From NCBI RefSeq assembly GCF_009496535.1, contig NZ_WIDL01000007.1, positions 1 through 64,000 on the forward strand: a DNA stretch of 64,000 bases, in the 5' to 3' direction. Each line of letters begins with the position of its first letter. The first letter of the stretch is position 1. Made by a program: the position numbers and the translations under genes. The notes under the pieces are model-generated. The model was not told where the DNA came from. It saw only the letters and a program-made list of their open reading frames with translations, and made no database searches. Shown here one piece after another: positions 39,299 through 48,046 of the stretch. This stretch comes from Stenotrophomonas sp. MYb238. GTDB taxonomy: Bacteria; Pseudomonadota; Gammaproteobacteria; Xanthomonadales; Xanthomonadaceae.

Positions 39299-41065
39299 AT
39301 GCACGCGTCCACCGTTCCCGCGGCTTCCCCGTCCAGCGACTTCCTCGGCCACCCCAAGGGCGTCTACGTCTGCTTCTTCACCGAGATGTGGGAGCGCTTT
39401 TCCTTCTACGGGATGAAGGCGCTGCTGCTGCTCTACCTGACCAAGTACCACCTGTTCGGCGACAAGGCCGGGCTGGACCTGCTCGGCGCCTACGGCGGGC
39501 TGGTGTACTGCGTGCCGGTGTTCGGCGGCCTGCTCGCCGACCGCTGGCTGGGCATGCGCAAGGCGGTGGTGTTCGGCGGCATCCTGCTGGTGCTGGGCCA
39601 CCTGGGCATGGCCTTCGAAGGCCACGCCGCGCACCGTGTCGGCGGCGAGGTGGTGCGCGACGACACCGCGCTGGGCGCGACCTACCTGTCGCTGGCGCTG
39701 ATCGTCATGGGCGTGGGCTTCCTCAAGCCCAACATCTCCACCATCGTCGGACGGCTCTACCCGGAGAACGACCCGCGCCGCGATTCGGGCTTCTCGCTGT
39801 TCTACGCCGGCATCAACCTTGGCGCGCTGTTCGCCTCGCTGGTGTGCGGCTTCCTCGGCGAGGCCTACGGCTGGAAATACGGCTTCGGCGCCGCCGGCAT
39901 CGGCATGCTGGTCGGCCTGGCGATGTTCCTGTGGGGCCAGAAATACCTGCAGGGCCACGCCGAACCGCCGCAGCCGGCGGCGCTGCGCGAGCGCGTGGCC
40001 GGACTGCCGCGCGAGTGGCTGATCTACGCCGTCGCCATCGCCGGCGTGCTGCCGGTGGCGGCGCTGATGTGGGCCGCGGCCAATGGCGCGTTCGCCCTGG
40101 GCGGCGAGATCAGCCTGGCGCTGATGCTGATGATCGTGGTGCTGGGCGGGGTGCTGCTGTGGTTCGCCTGGTTCACCGGCACCCGCTGCACGCCGGTGCA
40201 GCGCCAGCAGATGATCGCGCTGATGGCGCTGATCTTCATGGCGCTGGTGTTCTTCACGATGTACGAGCAGACCTACGGCTCGTGGGTCACCTTCACCGAC
40301 CGCCTGCTGAGCAAGGACCTGGTGCCGTCGCTGGTGGTGCGCGAAGGCACGCCGCTGCCGTGGTCGATCGCCTCGCTGCTGCTGGCGCCGCTGGGTTTCG
40401 TGGTCGCCGCGCGCCTGTCCGAGTGCGATGCGGCCTCGAACGCGCCGCGCGTGCTGTTCGCCGTCATCGTCGCGGCGATGCTGGTGATGCTGGTGCGCGA
40501 CTGCCTGGTGCTGCCGCAGACCGCCGGTTCGCTGACCTACCTGGGCGCGCTGTTCCTGGTGCTGCTGGCGCCGCTGTTCGCCGCGCTGTGGGCATGGCTG
40601 GACCGGCGCGGGCTGGATCCGTCCAAGCCGGTCAAATCCTCGTTCGGGCTGGTGTTCGGCGCGTTGTCGTTCGTGCCGCTGGCGCTGGCCGCGCAGCATG
40701 TCGGCGCCACCGGGCAGATGGCCAGCGTGTGGTGGCTGGTGCTGGCCTACCTGGTCCTGGAGATCGGCGAAATGTGCCTGTCGCCGGTGGGCCTGTCGGC
40801 CGTCACCCAGCTGGCCGCGCCGCGCGTGGTCAGCCTGATGATGGGCACCTGGTTCCTGGCCACCGCCTTCTCGGAAACGCTGGCCGCGCTGTTCGGCAAG
40901 CTCGCCGCCATCGACGTGCCCGAAGGCGAGGCGATGGACATCGTCCAGGCCGCCGCCCGCTATGAGCACCTGTTCTGGCTGCTGATGTGGATCGGCCTGG
41001 GCTGCGCCCTGATCGCCCTGCTCGCCTCGCCGCTGCTGAAGCGGATGATGCACGGGGTGCGCTGA
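39299..41065 (+). CDS. POT/PTR-family proton-coupled peptide transporter
   Basis: 588 residues with about 14 membrane helices. The proton-coupling motif ExxER is E29-MW-E32-R33 in FFTEMWERFSFYGMKALLLLY. Other family blocks are GFLKPNISTIVGRLYPENDP and FSLFYAGINLGALFA. It takes up di- and tripeptides. Together with the OPT transporter and the S9 peptidase, it makes this stretch a peptide-use neighbourhood. A strong terminator follows. Confidence 0.95.
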   Translation: MHASTVPAASPSSDFLGHPKGVYVCFFTEMWERFSFYGMKALLLLYLTKYHLFGDKAGLDLLGAYGGLVYCVPVFGGLLADRWLGMRKAVVFGGILLVLGHLGMAFEGHAAHRVGGEVVRDDTALGATYLSLALIVMGVGFLKPNISTIVGRLYPENDPRRDSGFSLFYAGINLGALFASLVCGFLGEAYGWKYGFGAAGIGMLVGLAMFLWGQKYLQGHAEPPQPAALRERVAGLPREWLIYAVAIAGVLPVAALMWAAANGAFALGGEISLALMLMIVVLGGVLLWFAWFTGTRCTPVQRQQMIALMALIFMALVFFTMYEQTYGSWVTFTDRLLSKDLVPSLVVREGTPLPWSIASLLLAPLGFVVAARLSECDAASNAPRVLFAVIVAAMLVMLVRDCLVLPQTAGSLTYLGALFLVLLAPLFAALWAWLDRRGLDPSKPVKSSFGLVFGALSFVPLALAAQHVGATGQMASVWWLVLAYLVLEIGEMCLSPVGLSAVTQLAAPRVVSLMMGTWFLATAFSETLAALFGKLAAIDVPEGEAMDIVQAAARYEHLFWLLMWIGLGCALIALLASPLLKRMMHGVR

Positions 41066-41088
41066 GCCGCCGGCCAGCGGTGGAAACG

Positions 41089-41119
41089 ACGACGGCGCCG
41101 GAAGGCGCCGTCGTTTTTC
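41089..41119. terminator. Rho-independent terminator after the POT gene
   Basis: ACGACGGCGCC, loop GGAA, GGCGCCGTCGT, an 11-bp perfect stem followed by TTTT on the plus strand. It also lies 15 bp past the stop of the convergent TonB receptor gene and can serve both. Confidence 0.9.
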
Positions 41120-41134
41120 CGGCCATGCTTCGGA

Positions 41135-44020
41135 TCAGAAATCGACGTCGAGGTTCACGTAGACCGCGCGGCCCTGGATGCCGTAGATGTTCTGGTAGAA
41201 CGGGTACCAGGTCATGCTCGTGTCCTTCGGCCCGTAGCGGTCGAACAGGTTGGTCACGTCCACGCCCAGGCGCAGGTGGTCGGTGATCTTCTTCGACAGG
41301 CTGGCGTTCCACTGTACGTACGCCGGCAGGTGGGCGCTGGCCTGGTAGTTCACCCGCGCGCCGTTGCGGTAGCCGTACATGCTGGCCGACCAGTCGCCGC
41401 GGTTCCAGCCCAGCGTCCAGTTGGTGCGCGAGCGGAAGGCCAGCGGCTGGTCGCCGCAGCTGTAGGTCGCCGCGTAGGAGCAGCCCATGTAGTCCTGCCA
41501 CGGGTCGCCGGCGGCGATCTGCACGTCGTAGCCCAGCGTGCGGCTGTAGCCGGCGTTCAGGCTGAAATCGCCGAACCTGTCCCAGCTCCAGGCGTACTTC
41601 AGGCTCGCGTCCACGCCCTTGGTGCGCACGCCGGCCTGGTTGATCGCGTCGAGGAAGTATTCGGTGACGCCGCCCGCCGCGTCGCGCTGCACATAGCTCA
41701 GGTAGATCGCGCATGCGCCGGAATTGGGGTCGACCGGGGTTCCGTCCACGCGCCGTCCCAGCAGGCAGCTTGCGTTCTCGCTCATCAGGGTCGCGGTGTC
41801 CAGGTACTGGCTCTTGCCCTTGAGCGTGATCTCCCAGTAGTCGGCGCTGAGCGACAGCCTGTCGGTGACGTCCCAGACGATGCCCAGGCCGTTGGAGGTG
41901 GCGGTCTCCTCGTGCAGGCGGCTGTTGTTGCCGCCTTCCACGTACCAGGCGCTCTCGTGGTGGTCGGTGGCGCACTGGGCCAGCCCGGCGGTGGTGGTCA
42001 GGTCCAGGCCGTCGACGCGGCACAGGTAGTAGTTGGTGATGTAGTCGTCGTAGTTGGTCACCGGCTCGCCGTACAGCCACATGATGTTCGGCGCCATGAA
42101 GCTGGTCTGGCGGCTGGCGCGCAGCAGCAGGTTGTCGAACGGCCGCCACTCCAGGCTGGCCTGCCAGGTGGTCGCATCGCCCACGTCGGAGATGTCGTCG
42201 TACTTGTCCCAGCGCCCGGCCACGTTCGCCACCAGCCGCTGCAGCAGCGGGATGCGGAACTCGACGCCGGCGCCGTAGCGGTCGCGCGGCCCGCCACCGG
42301 ATACGCCGGTGTGGTTGAAGGTCTTGTCGGCGCCGGTGTAGGTGCTCAGGCTGCGCCGGTCCGGGCGCAGCTCGTACTTCGAGTGCGAGGCTTCGAACAC
42401 CGAGGCCATCTCCACGTCGCCGGCCGGCAGCGCGAACAGCGCGCCACCGAGGACGAACTGCGCCTGCGCGGTCTGCGACAGGTTGCGGTTGCGGATGGTG
42501 TCCACCATCGACGCGTACTGCTGCGGCGTGATCGGCCCGAACAGCACCGCAGGATCGATGCGGTACAGCGGCGCGCCATCGACCTCGCCCAGCGCCTGGC
42601 CGAACAGGTAGCGGTGCACGCGGTCGGTGATCAGCTGCTTCCAGCTGCTCTTCATCTCGTCGCGCGACAGGCTGAGGCTGGCATCCCAGTCGAAACGGCT
42701 GCCCAGGGTGCCGCGCACGCCGGCGTTGGCGCTGATCGTGGTCTCGTCCCACACCCGCATCGGTGCGCCGCCGATGTCGTTGGGATCGAGCGCGCGCCAG
42801 TATTCGAACTGGCCGATCTCCACGTCATGCGCGTTGCCTGCGTTGTACAGGTACATGCTGGTGCGGTGCGCGGCCTCGCTGCGCGAGCGCTGCACCAGCA
42901 GCTGCCCGTAGGCCTCCACGGCGTCGTTGAAGCGGAAACTGCCCGACACGTAGGCCGAGGTCTTGTCGTACTTGTTGGCCAGCGTGTCGCCGTCGTAATA
43001 GTTGGCGTTGCCGCAGGCATAGGGCCGCTCGGCGCTGGCCGAGCCGTACATCGGGAAGTAGTTGCGGCCCATGGTGCGGCAGGTGCGTTCCAGCGCCGCC
43101 GCGGCCGAATCGGCATCGACGTCGCCGGCGTAAAGCAGCCGGCCGTCCTGGCCCAGCCAGTAGTAGTCGTTGTAGCCGGCGTCCATCAGCGCGCTATCCA
43201 GCCCGAAGGTGGGGCGGCTGGTTCCGGCGTTGCCCGGCGCGTTCATGCCGGTGCGGATGATGTTGCCGCGCTGCCAGGAGAAGATCGGCTCGCGGTTGAG
43301 CTGCTCGAACGCATAGGTGACGCTGCCGCGGTCCCAGGCCTTGCCGCCGCTGAACTGGAACTGCCCGGTATCGCCGCCACCGCGGGTCGTGGTGCCGCCG
43401 CGCACGCGCAGGTGGTCGCCTTCCCAGTTGTCGCGGGTGACGATGTTGACCACGCCGGCGACCGCGTCGGAGCCGTAGATCGCCGACGCGCCGCCGTTGA
43501 GCACTTCGATGCGCTCGACCACCACCGCCGGGATGCTGCCGACGCTGACGCCGGTGGAGGCGGCGCCGGAACTGGCCGCGTACTCGGTCATGCGCTTGCC
43601 GTTGAGCAGGATCAGCTGGTAGCCCACGCCCAGGCCGCGCAGGTTGAGGAACGCGGCGTCGGGTTGCGAGGAACTGGCATTGAATTCGCCACCGACGACA
43701 TCGCCGTTGAACTGGGTGAGGGTCTGCAGGGTTTCGGCCACGGTGCTGTAGCCCTGCTTGCGGATGTCCTCGCTGGTGATCACCACCACCGGCGACGGGC
43801 CTTCGACCTCGGCGCGCTTGATGCGCGAGCCGGTGACCTCGACCTTGTCCAGGGTGCGCGCGGCAGCGCCGCCGTCGCCATCCTCGCGCGTCGCGGCCTG
43901 TCCTGCCTCCTGCGCATGCGCGGCATCGGCCGCCGTTGCCACGAGCGCAGCCGCCAGGGCCATGAGGAGAGCCGCGCCCAGGCGGCTGCGCTGCGGTTGC
44001 TGGTGGCGAAGGCACGTCAT
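41135..44020 (-). CDS. TonB-dependent outer-membrane receptor (Oar-like branch)
   Basis: 961 residues. A signal peptide (about 1-35) is followed by a plug domain (about 55-175; KVEVTGSRIKR at the start, RIEVLNGGASAIYGSDAVAGV at the end) and a 22-strand barrel ending in Phe (VYVNLDVDF). The VTGSRI start and the large extracellular loops with cysteine pairs match the xanthomonad receptors predicted to import peptides or sugars rather than siderophores. GGGGAG lies seven bases before ATG 44020. 234 bp upstream is one of three shared 18-bp palindromes, so it is probably controlled with dgcN-dgcA and the P1 peptidase. Confidence 0.92.
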   Translation of the reverse strand: MTCLRHQQPQRSRLGAALLMALAAALVATAADAAHAQEAGQAATREDGDGGAAARTLDKVEVTGSRIKRAEVEGPSPVVVITSEDIRKQGYSTVAETLQTLTQFNGDVVGGEFNASSSQPDAAFLNLRGLGVGYQLILLNGKRMTEYAASSGAASTGVSVGSIPAVVVERIEVLNGGASAIYGSDAVAGVVNIVTRDNWEGDHLRVRGGTTTRGGGDTGQFQFSGGKAWDRGSVTYAFEQLNREPIFSWQRGNIIRTGMNAPGNAGTSRPTFGLDSALMDAGYNDYYWLGQDGRLLYAGDVDADSAAAALERTCRTMGRNYFPMYGSASAERPYACGNANYYDGDTLANKYDKTSAYVSGSFRFNDAVEAYGQLLVQRSRSEAAHRTSMYLYNAGNAHDVEIGQFEYWRALDPNDIGGAPMRVWDETTISANAGVRGTLGSRFDWDASLSLSRDEMKSSWKQLITDRVHRYLFGQALGEVDGAPLYRIDPAVLFGPITPQQYASMVDTIRNRNLSQTAQAQFVLGGALFALPAGDVEMASVFEASHSKYELRPDRRSLSTYTGADKTFNHTGVSGGGPRDRYGAGVEFRIPLLQRLVANVAGRWDKYDDISDVGDATTWQASLEWRPFDNLLLRASRQTSFMAPNIMWLYGEPVTNYDDYITNYYLCRVDGLDLTTTAGLAQCATDHHESAWYVEGGNNSRLHEETATSNGLGIVWDVTDRLSLSADYWEITLKGKSQYLDTATLMSENASCLLGRRVDGTPVDPNSGACAIYLSYVQRDAAGGVTEYFLDAINQAGVRTKGVDASLKYAWSWDRFGDFSLNAGYSRTLGYDVQIAAGDPWQDYMGCSYAATYSCGDQPLAFRSRTNWTLGWNRGDWSASMYGYRNGARVNYQASAHLPAYVQWNASLSKKITDHLRLGVDVTNLFDRYGPKDTSMTWYPFYQNIYGIQGRAVYVNLDVDF

Positions 44021-44524
44021 GGTTCGTCTCCCCGGTTGCTCGGCATGGATCGGCTGGATGGCACTGCGGCGATGGCGATATGTGGCGAAGGACGGCCCTG
44101 TCCTTTTCCGGGCGCGGCGACGGCCGTCGGCGGTGCGCGGGGCAACGCCGGGCGTGATGCCGTACCCGGAAGCGTTCCGGTCGCGTGGCGGCCCTGCGGG
44201 CGCGCTTTCCCGGAACATGCCATCGATCCTAGGCGCGGCCGGACCCGCCACGCATCGGGAAAAACCCCGATTCTTCGTGCGTGCGGGCGGCTTTTTCCGG
44301 CGCCGTTCCGTCACATCGGAAACGATGGAAAACAGCTTGAAAAAAGCATCTTCAAACCGCTTTCATGCACGCGCGGATGCGCTATGGTTGCCGCGGCCGG
44401 CGTGCATCGCAGAGTCACGCGATTCGTCCATGACACCCTGCGCGTCGCGCCTGCGGATCGCTCCGCACATGCAGGCGCCGCGATGCGCGCCAGTCACCGC
44501 CTTTCCGAACAGACCGGGGAAAAG
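44021..44524. promoter_or_regulatory. Divergent regulatory region between TonB receptor and S12 hydrolase
   Basis: 504 bp with no gene. It contains the 18-bp palindrome at 44254-44271 and, towards the receptor, a possible -10 box (TAGGAT on the minus strand, 44226-44231). The 44330-44390 stretch is unusually AT-rich for this genome (runs of A around GCTTGAAAAAAGCATC) and may hold the promoter of the plus-strand hydrolase. Confidence 0.6.
44254..44271 (-). promoter_or_regulatory. Shared 18-bp palindrome, site 1 (TonB receptor)
   Basis: ATCGGGAAAAACCCCGAT: six-base arms match perfectly around a six-base spacer. The same pattern occurs at 47879 and 51615. On the minus strand its end lies 22 bases before TAGGAT (44231-44226), placing the centre near -42.5, the usual spot for LuxR-type activators. 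No fourth copy is seen in the window by eye. Confidence 0.72.
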
Positions 44525-45682
44525 ATGAAGATCCAGGCACCTCGCACGGCCGTTCTTGCGCTCGCGCTGTTTTCCATGGGCGAGGCGCATGCGCAGCCCG
44601 CCGCTCCAATGTCCATCGCCCACCATGGCTGCAGCGCGTCGGCGGCAGCGGAGACGGGCGATGCGCGCGCCTGCCGCGAAGCGTTCGATGCGGCGATGCG
44701 CGCGAACGGCATTCCCGGCGCACAGCTGATCCACACCCGCGCGGGAGTCTCCGAAGCGTATTGCCATGGCGTACTGAAGAACGGCGCGGCGGCGAAGGTC
44801 GGCGACGACACCGTTTTCCAGGCCGCTTCGCTGTCCAAGGTCGTCGCCGCCTATATCGCGCTGCGCCTGATGGACGAAGGAAAACTCGATCTCGACACGC
44901 CGCTGTGGGACTACTGGCATTCGCAGAGGACGAAGGACAACCCGCTGGCGCGCAGGATCACCGCTCGCATGGCGCTCAACCACACCAGCGGGCTGCGCAA
45001 CTGGCAGATATCGCCATCGGACCCGGCAATCGACCGCACGCCGCTGGAAAGCAGATTCGCGCCCGGCGAGCACTACGCTTATTCCGGCGAAGGCTTCTAC
45101 CTGCTGCAGCGCACGCTCGAACACATCACCGGGTCAAGCTGGAACGCGCTGGCCGCGCGCGAGGTGTTCTCGCGGTTCGACATGCCCAGCAGCAGTTACC
45201 TCACCGACCCCGCCTTCGACGTGCGCAACGCGTCAGGCCACGGCAAGGACGGCACGCCCGAAGCGGACCGGGTGTTCGCGTGGGAGAACACCGCATGGAC
45301 GCTGGTCACCAATGCCCACGACTACGACAACTTCATCCAGGGCGCGCTGTACCGCGGCGAAGGACTGACGCCGGCCACGCACGCGCTGATGTCCGCGCCT
45401 TCCAGCGATGCCGACGACCCGGCCTCGCCCAGCCCGGCCGATCCGTTCATCGCCTGGGGCCTGGGCGTCGGCCTGCAGGAGGCCGACGGCCGGCGGCTGG
45501 TCTGGCACTGGGGCGACAACCCCGGCTTCAAGGCCTTCTTCATGCTCGATCCGGCCAGCGGCGAGAGCCTGGTGCTGTTCACCAACAGCGAGAACGGGCC
45601 GGCCGCCTACAAGCAGGTGCTGCGCATGTTCATGGGCCCGGGCAGCTACCCGGCGGTCGACTGGTCCAGTGCGCAGGACTGA
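44525..45682 (+). CDS. Secreted S12-family serine hydrolase / putative D-aminopeptidase-like
   Basis: 385 residues with a signal peptide (about 1-23). Motifs of the S12 fold: SxxK as S102-L-S-K105, then Y186-S-G188 where class C enzymes have YxN, and HWGDN in place of KTG. The lost Asn argues against a classical AmpC beta-lactamase; hydrolysis of D-amino-acid peptides is plausible. GGGGAA lies four bases before ATG 44525. It is divergent from the TonB receptor, sharing the region that holds palindrome site 1, and converges on dgcA. Confidence 0.83.
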   Translation: MKIQAPRTAVLALALFSMGEAHAQPAAPMSIAHHGCSASAAAETGDARACREAFDAAMRANGIPGAQLIHTRAGVSEAYCHGVLKNGAAAKVGDDTVFQAASLSKVVAAYIALRLMDEGKLDLDTPLWDYWHSQRTKDNPLARRITARMALNHTSGLRNWQISPSDPAIDRTPLESRFAPGEHYAYSGEGFYLLQRTLEHITGSSWNALAAREVFSRFDMPSSSYLTDPAFDVRNASGHGKDGTPEADRVFAWENTAWTLVTNAHDYDNFIQGALYRGEGLTPATHALMSAPSSDADDPASPSPADPFIAWGLGVGLQEADGRRLVWHWGDNPGFKAFFMLDPASGESLVLFTNSENGPAAYKQVLRMFMGPGSYPAVDWSSAQD

Positions 45683-45696
45683 AGCCGCCGGCGAAA

Positions 45697-45725
45697 GGCC
45701 GGTCGCGGAGACGCCGCAACCGGCC
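45697..45725. terminator. Hairpin between S12 hydrolase and dgcA
   Basis: GGCCGGTCGCGG and the near-complement CCGCAACCGGCC (one mismatch) close a short loop in the 66-bp gap between the two convergent stop codons. No T run, so only a possible terminator. Confidence 0.45.
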
Positions 45726-45748
45726 CGGTCGTTGCGATCAGGTCGCGC

Positions 45749-46732
45749 TCAGCCCCATACCGCCGGTTCCGGCATCGCCATGCGTCCGCGCAGGTAGACG
45801 ATGCCGCCTGGCCAGTCCTCGGCCTGCAGCCAGGGGCCGTCCAGGTCGCAGACCTCGCACAGCTGCGCCAGCACCATGCCCGGCGCGACCGACACCGAGC
45901 CGCCGAGCATGCAGCCCACCATCAGCCGGAAGCCCGCCGCGCGCGCCGCCGCGGCCAGTTCCAACGCAGCGGTCAGGCCGCCGGTCTTGTCCAGCTTGAT
46001 GTTGACGTACTGGTAGCACCCGACCAGCCCGGGAAGATCGTCCAAGGTAGACAGCGCTTCGTCGGCGCAGACCGGAATCGCGCCGTCGTAGCCGCGCAGG
46101 CCCTCGCTCTGCGCTACCGGCACCGGCTGTTCGAGCAGGTCCACGCCGTGGGGCCGCAGGGCCGGCGCGTACGCCCGCAGTTCGTCCACGCTCCACGACT
46201 GGTTGGCATCGACGATCAGCCGCGCCCGCGGCGCGCCGCGACGCACCGCGGCCACCGCATCCAGCGGCGAGCCCGTGCCCACCTTCACCTTGAGCCACGG
46301 GTAATCGGCATGCGCGCGCGCGGTGGCTTCGTAGGCGGCGATGTCGCGGATGCCGATGGTCACCGCGCTGTCGACCGGCTGCCATTGGCGGATGCCGGCA
46401 AGCGTCCACGCCGGCACGCCGCTGCGCCGGGCCTCCAGGTCCCACAGCGCCGCGTCCAGCGCATGCCGCGCACCGCCGGCCGGCAGCAGCCGCAGCAGGT
46501 CACGGCGGTCGCAGCCCTGCTCCATTTCCATGCGCACCTGCTCGATCTGCGCGAGCATGCTTTCCGGCGTCTCGCCCTGGTAGGCGATGCCGCCGGCCTC
46601 GCCACGGCCGACCAGGCCATCTTCGTGCAGCTCGACGATGACCACGCGCGCCTCGCTGCGCACGCCGCGGGCGATGGCGAACGGTTCCCTCAGTTTCCAG
46701 GCATGCGGCCTGGCGTGCAGCGTGCGCGCCAT
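45749..46732 (-). CDS. dgcA: N-acetyl-D-Glu racemase DgcA / dipeptide epimerase-type enolase-superfamily enzyme
   Basis: 327 residues of the muconate-lactonising subgroup of the enolase superfamily. Active-site pairs: K148-V-K150, metal ligands D175 (VDANQSW), E201 (EQP) and D224 (ADEAL), and the second base K246/K249 in NIKLDKTGG. This set fits Ala-Glu dipeptide epimerases. Next to DUF1611 (DgcN) the better call is DgcA, which racemises N-acetyl-D-glutamate; the dipeptide epimerase is the alternative. It starts seven bases after the dgcN stop, with GAGGCGG as ribosome site, so the two form an operon. Confidence 0.85.
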   Translation of the reverse strand: MARTLHARPHAWKLREPFAIARGVRSEARVVIVELHEDGLVGRGEAGGIAYQGETPESMLAQIEQVRMEMEQGCDRRDLLRLLPAGGARHALDAALWDLEARRSGVPAWTLAGIRQWQPVDSAVTIGIRDIAAYEATARAHADYPWLKVKVGTGSPLDAVAAVRRGAPRARLIVDANQSWSVDELRAYAPALRPHGVDLLEQPVPVAQSEGLRGYDGAIPVCADEALSTLDDLPGLVGCYQYVNIKLDKTGGLTAALELAAAARAAGFRLMVGCMLGGSVSVAPGMVLAQLCEVCDLDGPWLQAEDWPGGIVYLRGRMAMPEPAVWG

Positions 46733-46739
46733 GGCCGCC

Positions 46740-47762
46740 TCAACCCATGATCGAGGCGACCACCTGGTCCAGGCGGCTGCGCATCGGATCGAAGGCGGGC
46801 ACGCCCAGTTCGCGCCCGGCGCGTTCCAGCGCTTCCTGCGCGGCGGCATCGTCCATCGCCGAGGTATTCAGGCTCACCCCCACCAGGCGCGCGCCGGGAT
46901 TGGTCAGGCGCGCCGCCTGCAGGTACAGGTCGCGCGCCACCGCCAGGCCCGGCACCGGGTAATCCGGCCAGCTGACCAGGTGCGTGCGCAGCGGGTCGTG
47001 GCACAGGACCAGGCCGTCGGCCTGCGAGCCGTGCAGCAGGCCGAGGGTGACGCCGGCGTAGGCCGGATGGAACAGCGAGCCCTGGCCTTCGATCAGGTCC
47101 CAGTGCCCGGGCGCCGCATCGGGCGAGATGCACTCGGCCGCGCCGGCGATGAAATCGGCGATCACCGCGTCAACGGCGATGCCGGCGCCGGCGATCATGA
47201 TCCCGGTCTGGCCGGTGGCGCGGAAATCGGCGTCCACGCCCTGCCCGCGCATCGCCCGCGCCAGCGCCAGCGCGGTGTATTTCTTGCCCAGCGCGCAGTC
47301 GGTGCCGACCATGGCCACGCGCTTGCCGCTGCGCCGCTTGCCGGTGGCGCGCGGCAGGTTGTCCGGCGGACGGCGCACGTCCACCAGCCGCGCGCCCGAA
47401 CGCGTCGCCGCCGACGCGAGGCCGGGCACCGATTCCAGCGGCGTGTGCAGGCCGCTGACGATGTCCAGGCCGGCTTCGACCGCGGCGATCAGCAACGGAC
47501 TCCAGTGTGCGGGAATGCGTCCGCCGACCGGAGTGACGCCGATCACCAGCGAACGCGCGCCAGCGGCGGCCGCGGCGGCGGGGTCCATCTCCGGCAGGCC
47601 CAGGTCGATGCTGCCGCCGGGCAGCCGCGTCTGGCCGATGCAGTCCGGTGCGCTCCAGTCGCGCAGGCCGAAGGCGGTCTTGGCCTTCAGCGGGTTGGTC
47701 TCCTCGCCCAGGAACAACAGGTAGGGCATGCGCAGGACCAGCCTGCCGGCCGCTGCGCTCAT
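46740..47762 (-). CDS. dgcN: DUF1611-family D-glutamate N-acetyltransferase DgcN
   Basis: 340 residues of DUF1611. Seen: an N-terminal Rossmann-like part (PYLLFLGEETNPLKAKTAFG), then a P-loop-like segment GTDCALGKKYT (153-163) and an ATGQTGIMIAG block. As I recall, marine DgcN acetylates D-Glu to N-acetyl-D-Glu, which DgcA racemises. GGAGG lies upstream of ATG 47762; a longer in-frame start would run into the divergent luxR-type gene's leader. The 18-bp palindrome site 2 is 117 bp upstream. Confidence 0.86.
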   Translation of the reverse strand: MSAAAGRLVLRMPYLLFLGEETNPLKAKTAFGLRDWSAPDCIGQTRLPGGSIDLGLPEMDPAAAAAAGARSLVIGVTPVGGRIPAHWSPLLIAAVEAGLDIVSGLHTPLESVPGLASAATRSGARLVDVRRPPDNLPRATGKRRSGKRVAMVGTDCALGKKYTALALARAMRGQGVDADFRATGQTGIMIAGAGIAVDAVIADFIAGAAECISPDAAPGHWDLIEGQGSLFHPAYAGVTLGLLHGSQADGLVLCHDPLRTHLVSWPDYPVPGLAVARDLYLQAARLTNPGARLVGVSLNTSAMDDAAAQEALERAGRELGVPAFDPMRSRLDQVVASIMG

Positions 47763-47878
47763 GGCCTCGCCTCCGGTCCCATCTGCCGCTGTTCTTTCGC
47801 ATGTCGCATGGCTGCCCTCACCTTTGCCCGAGCCGGTCTGAACCGAAGTCATTCGACCATACCGTGCATCGCCCGCGA

Positions 47879-47896
47879 ATCGGGAAAAACCCGGAT
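47879..47896 (-). promoter_or_regulatory. Shared 18-bp palindrome, site 2 (dgcNA / luxR-type gene)
   Basis: ATCGGGAAAAACCCGGAT: five of six arm pairs match around a six-base spacer. It is 117 bp before dgcN and 151 bp before the LuxR-type gene. On the minus strand TCGAAT begins 22 bases beyond it, the same spacing as at site 1. Confidence 0.7.
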
Positions 47897-48046
47897 ATCG
47901 GCGGCCCGCGCCGGCAACGGCCGGCGGCATGCCGGTCATCGCCCGCGCTACTTGCCAGTACGCGGGGTCGCTGCTACATAACGGCGAACGCGGGTCGTCG
48001 CCTGCATGCCGTCCATCGCGATGTCCGCCGCTTCCGGGAGATGCCC

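Noticed and set aside
41276-44500. Long plus-strand frame upstream of the S12 hydrolase and opposite the TonB receptor
   Set aside because: The part before 44525 is antisense to the receptor and low in complexity; the hydrolase begins with a signal peptide and ribosome site at 44525.
46982-47762. Frames opposite dgcN-dgcA encoding long plus-strand proteins
   Set aside because: Histidine/arginine/alanine-rich antisense shadows with no ribosome site.
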